Positions 41,788-42,831 of a DNA stretch of 42,831 bases are shown here, piece after piece. The position numbers were made by a program, and so were the translations under genes. Source of the stretch: an uncultured Saprospiraceae bacterium (GTDB taxonomy: Bacteria > Bacteroidota > Bacteroidia > Chitinophagales > Saprospiraceae); assembly GCA_937951685.1 (NCBI GenBank), contig CALFBG010000059.1, positions 1 to 42,831 on the forward strand. Reading direction: 5' to 3'. Positions within the stretch are counted from its first letter, which is position 1. Each line of letters starts with the position of its first letter. A model generated the notes under the pieces. It made no database searches and was not told the DNA's origin. It saw only the letters and a list, made by a program, of their open reading frames with translations.

Positions 41788-41918
41788 GAAGTTGTTTAAA
41801 AACTCCAAAAAGAGCTTCAACCTGCCTGCCGGTAGCGGCAGGATTGAGCAAGAATCTCTGCTTACTTGCGTGAAGGCAAAGCCTTTCTCAACTGCTTTTA
41901 GAATTATTAAACAACTTC
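41788..41918. repeat. Inverted-end element with nested hairpins
   Basis: GAAGTTGTTTAA at 41788-41799 and TTAAACAACTTC at 41907-41918 are perfect 12-bp inverted ends. Inside lie CCTGCCG-gtag-CGGCAGG (41825-41842) and a closed set TTGAG (41844-41848)/CTCAA (41887-41891) that encloses GCAAG/CTTGC (41848-41852, 41865-41869) and AAGGC-aaa-GCCTT (41873-41885). It starts 4 bp after the DUF6029 stop. It could be a mobile repeat or a structured RNA or attenuator between the two genes. A shorter relative is at 23699 and a lone end at 39966. Confidence 0.7.
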
Positions 41919-41973
41919 ATCGTATTTTTAACCACCACGGATTTTTATTTTAAAAGCACTAAAAAAATAAGGT

Positions 41974-42813
41974 ATGAAATATTTATATATCCTTTCCTTA
42001 GCATTGTGTACAATGGTCTTATTTCCGGCTTGCGACGAAAGCAGCCCTGAAATTCCTTGCTTGAGTTGTGACGGTCCGACAGGTCCTGTTCCACCAGATG
42101 CGAAGAAAGTGATTATCGAAGAGTTTACAGGAGTACGTTGCGTGCAGTGTCCAGGAGGGAGTAAAGCCATTGAGGACTTGTTACTTATTCACGGAGAGCG
42201 ATTAGTAGCTGTGTCCATTCATGCGGGAGATTTTGCACCGCCACTACCAGCAAGTTCGTTCGACTTTAGAACGACGGATGGCGATCAACTACTTAATTTC
42301 TTAGGACCACCAGAAGGATATCCTTCTGCTGTGATTAATCGGAACAAATTTGGGAATAATATTTTACAGCAAGGTCAAGGAAGCTGGAACAACTTTATTA
42401 CGCAAGCCTTGGAGGGCGACGCAAAAGTGAATATTGATATGAGTCAATCCTACGATAGTGGCAGTAGAGAGTTGAGCCTTACTTCTACCATTACCGTTAA
42501 CGAGACCTTAGAAGGCAATTATAATTACGCGGTCATGATCACCGAGAGTGGAATTGTAGATGCGCAAGATGATGCTGATCAAGGATTGATTCTAGATTAT
42601 GTACACAAACACGTGTTGAGAGATATTTTGACAAAAGCAGATGGTGATCCACTTACGGAAAACTTGACGCAAGGTACAGTGGTAGAAAAACAACTTACTT
42701 ATGTATTGCCTGCGGATTGGGTCGCGAGTAAATGTAATGTGATTGTATTGGTGAGTAATGCTGGTGCGACCAAAGAGATTTTACAAGTAGAAGAAAGCAA
42801 GATTACGAATTAA
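41974..42813 (+). CDS. Omp28-related lipoprotein with thioredoxin-like motif
   Basis: A 279-residue lipoprotein: leader MKYLYILSLALCTMVLFPAC with the lipid cysteine at residue 20. The next stretch contains a CxxC (C29-L-S-C32) and, after KKVIIEEFTGVRCVQCPGG, a second CxxC (C56-V-Q-C59), which is the thioredoxin-like Omp28 signature. SIHAGDFAPP and LGPPEGYPSAVINRNKFG (cis-proline region) follow, and the C-terminal half is beta-rich. Omp28 proteins are envelope proteins of Bacteroidota whose redox activity is not well established. It is likely cotranscribed with the DUF6029 gene or controlled through the element between them. The stop is 18 bp from the window's end, so the gene is complete. Confidence 0.9.
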   Translation: MKYLYILSLALCTMVLFPACDESSPEIPCLSCDGPTGPVPPDAKKVIIEEFTGVRCVQCPGGSKAIEDLLLIHGERLVAVSIHAGDFAPPLPASSFDFRTTDGDQLLNFLGPPEGYPSAVINRNKFGNNILQQGQGSWNNFITQALEGDAKVNIDMSQSYDSGSRELSLTSTITVNETLEGNYNYAVMITESGIVDAQDDADQGLILDYVHKHVLRDILTKADGDPLTENLTQGTVVEKQLTYVLPADWVASKCNVIVLVSNAGATKEILQVEESKITN

Positions 42814-42831
42814 GATTTTGCTGCGCTTAAA

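Noticed and set aside
1-42831. tRNA, rRNA or transposase genes
   Set aside because: None seen in any gap on either strand; no T-loop-like GGTTCGAATCC sequence and no transposase motif.

Overview
The window looks like a chromosomal segment of an AT-rich marine or freshwater Bacteroidota, most likely of the class Saprospiria (Lewinella/Haliscomenobacter type). The reasons are type IX secretion (T9SS) sorting domains of both type A and type B, a PorP/SprF protein, DUF5723 and DUF6029 barrels, Omp28, weak Shine-Dalgarno sequences, TAnnTTTG-like promoter boxes and many lipoproteins with CKK after the lipobox. The species call is inference. I see no tRNA, rRNA, CRISPR array, phage gene or transposase gene.

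Layout. 1-4.5 kb: two ExbD/TolR genes without ExbB, a convergent polysaccharide deacetylase, gltX and a 64-residue protein. 4.5-17.8 kb: a secretion and adhesion cluster with a long leader, a 3055-residue type B T9SS cargo protein, a PorP/SprF protein and an OmpA/PD40 protein. 17.9-20.4 kb: an ECF sigma factor, a probable membrane anti-sigma protein and a DUF4097 protein, arranged as one operon. 20.4-28 kb: a cysteine-rich lipoprotein, a beta-CASP metallo-beta-lactamase protein, then a lipoprotein, a DUF5723 barrel and a type A T9SS-exported alpha/beta hydrolase. 28.1-30.8 kb, minus strand: a metal uptake operon of DtxR/MntR-type regulator, Mn/Fe-type binding protein and ABC ATPase, with no permease gene and a perfect palindrome over its likely promoter. 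31-42.8 kb: nitroreductase, membrane pyrophosphatase, C-terminal processing protease, ABC-F protein, a small 4-TM protein, and a redox/envelope group (TlpA-like thioredoxin, DUF6029 barrel, Omp28 lipoprotein).

How the parts fit. The giant protein, PorP/SprF protein and OmpA protein form a familiar T9SS type B set: cargo, outer-membrane partner and peptidoglycan anchor. The metal operon is probably autoregulated by its first gene. Genes are mostly separated by strong intrinsic terminators, several of them bidirectional between convergent genes.

The least explained material is intergenic: (i) a 131-bp element with 12-bp perfect inverted ends and nested hairpins (41788-41918), with a short relative at 23699-23759 and a lone end at 39966; (ii) a 154-bp element ending in GTGCTTGGAC (30830-30983), with a diverged relative near 23488; (iii) a two-stem hairpin at 20660-20714. 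Also unusual are paired insert domains inside the last two HYR modules of the giant protein and a ten-cysteine tail on the lipoprotein at 20808. All similarity statements come from reading motifs; no search was run.
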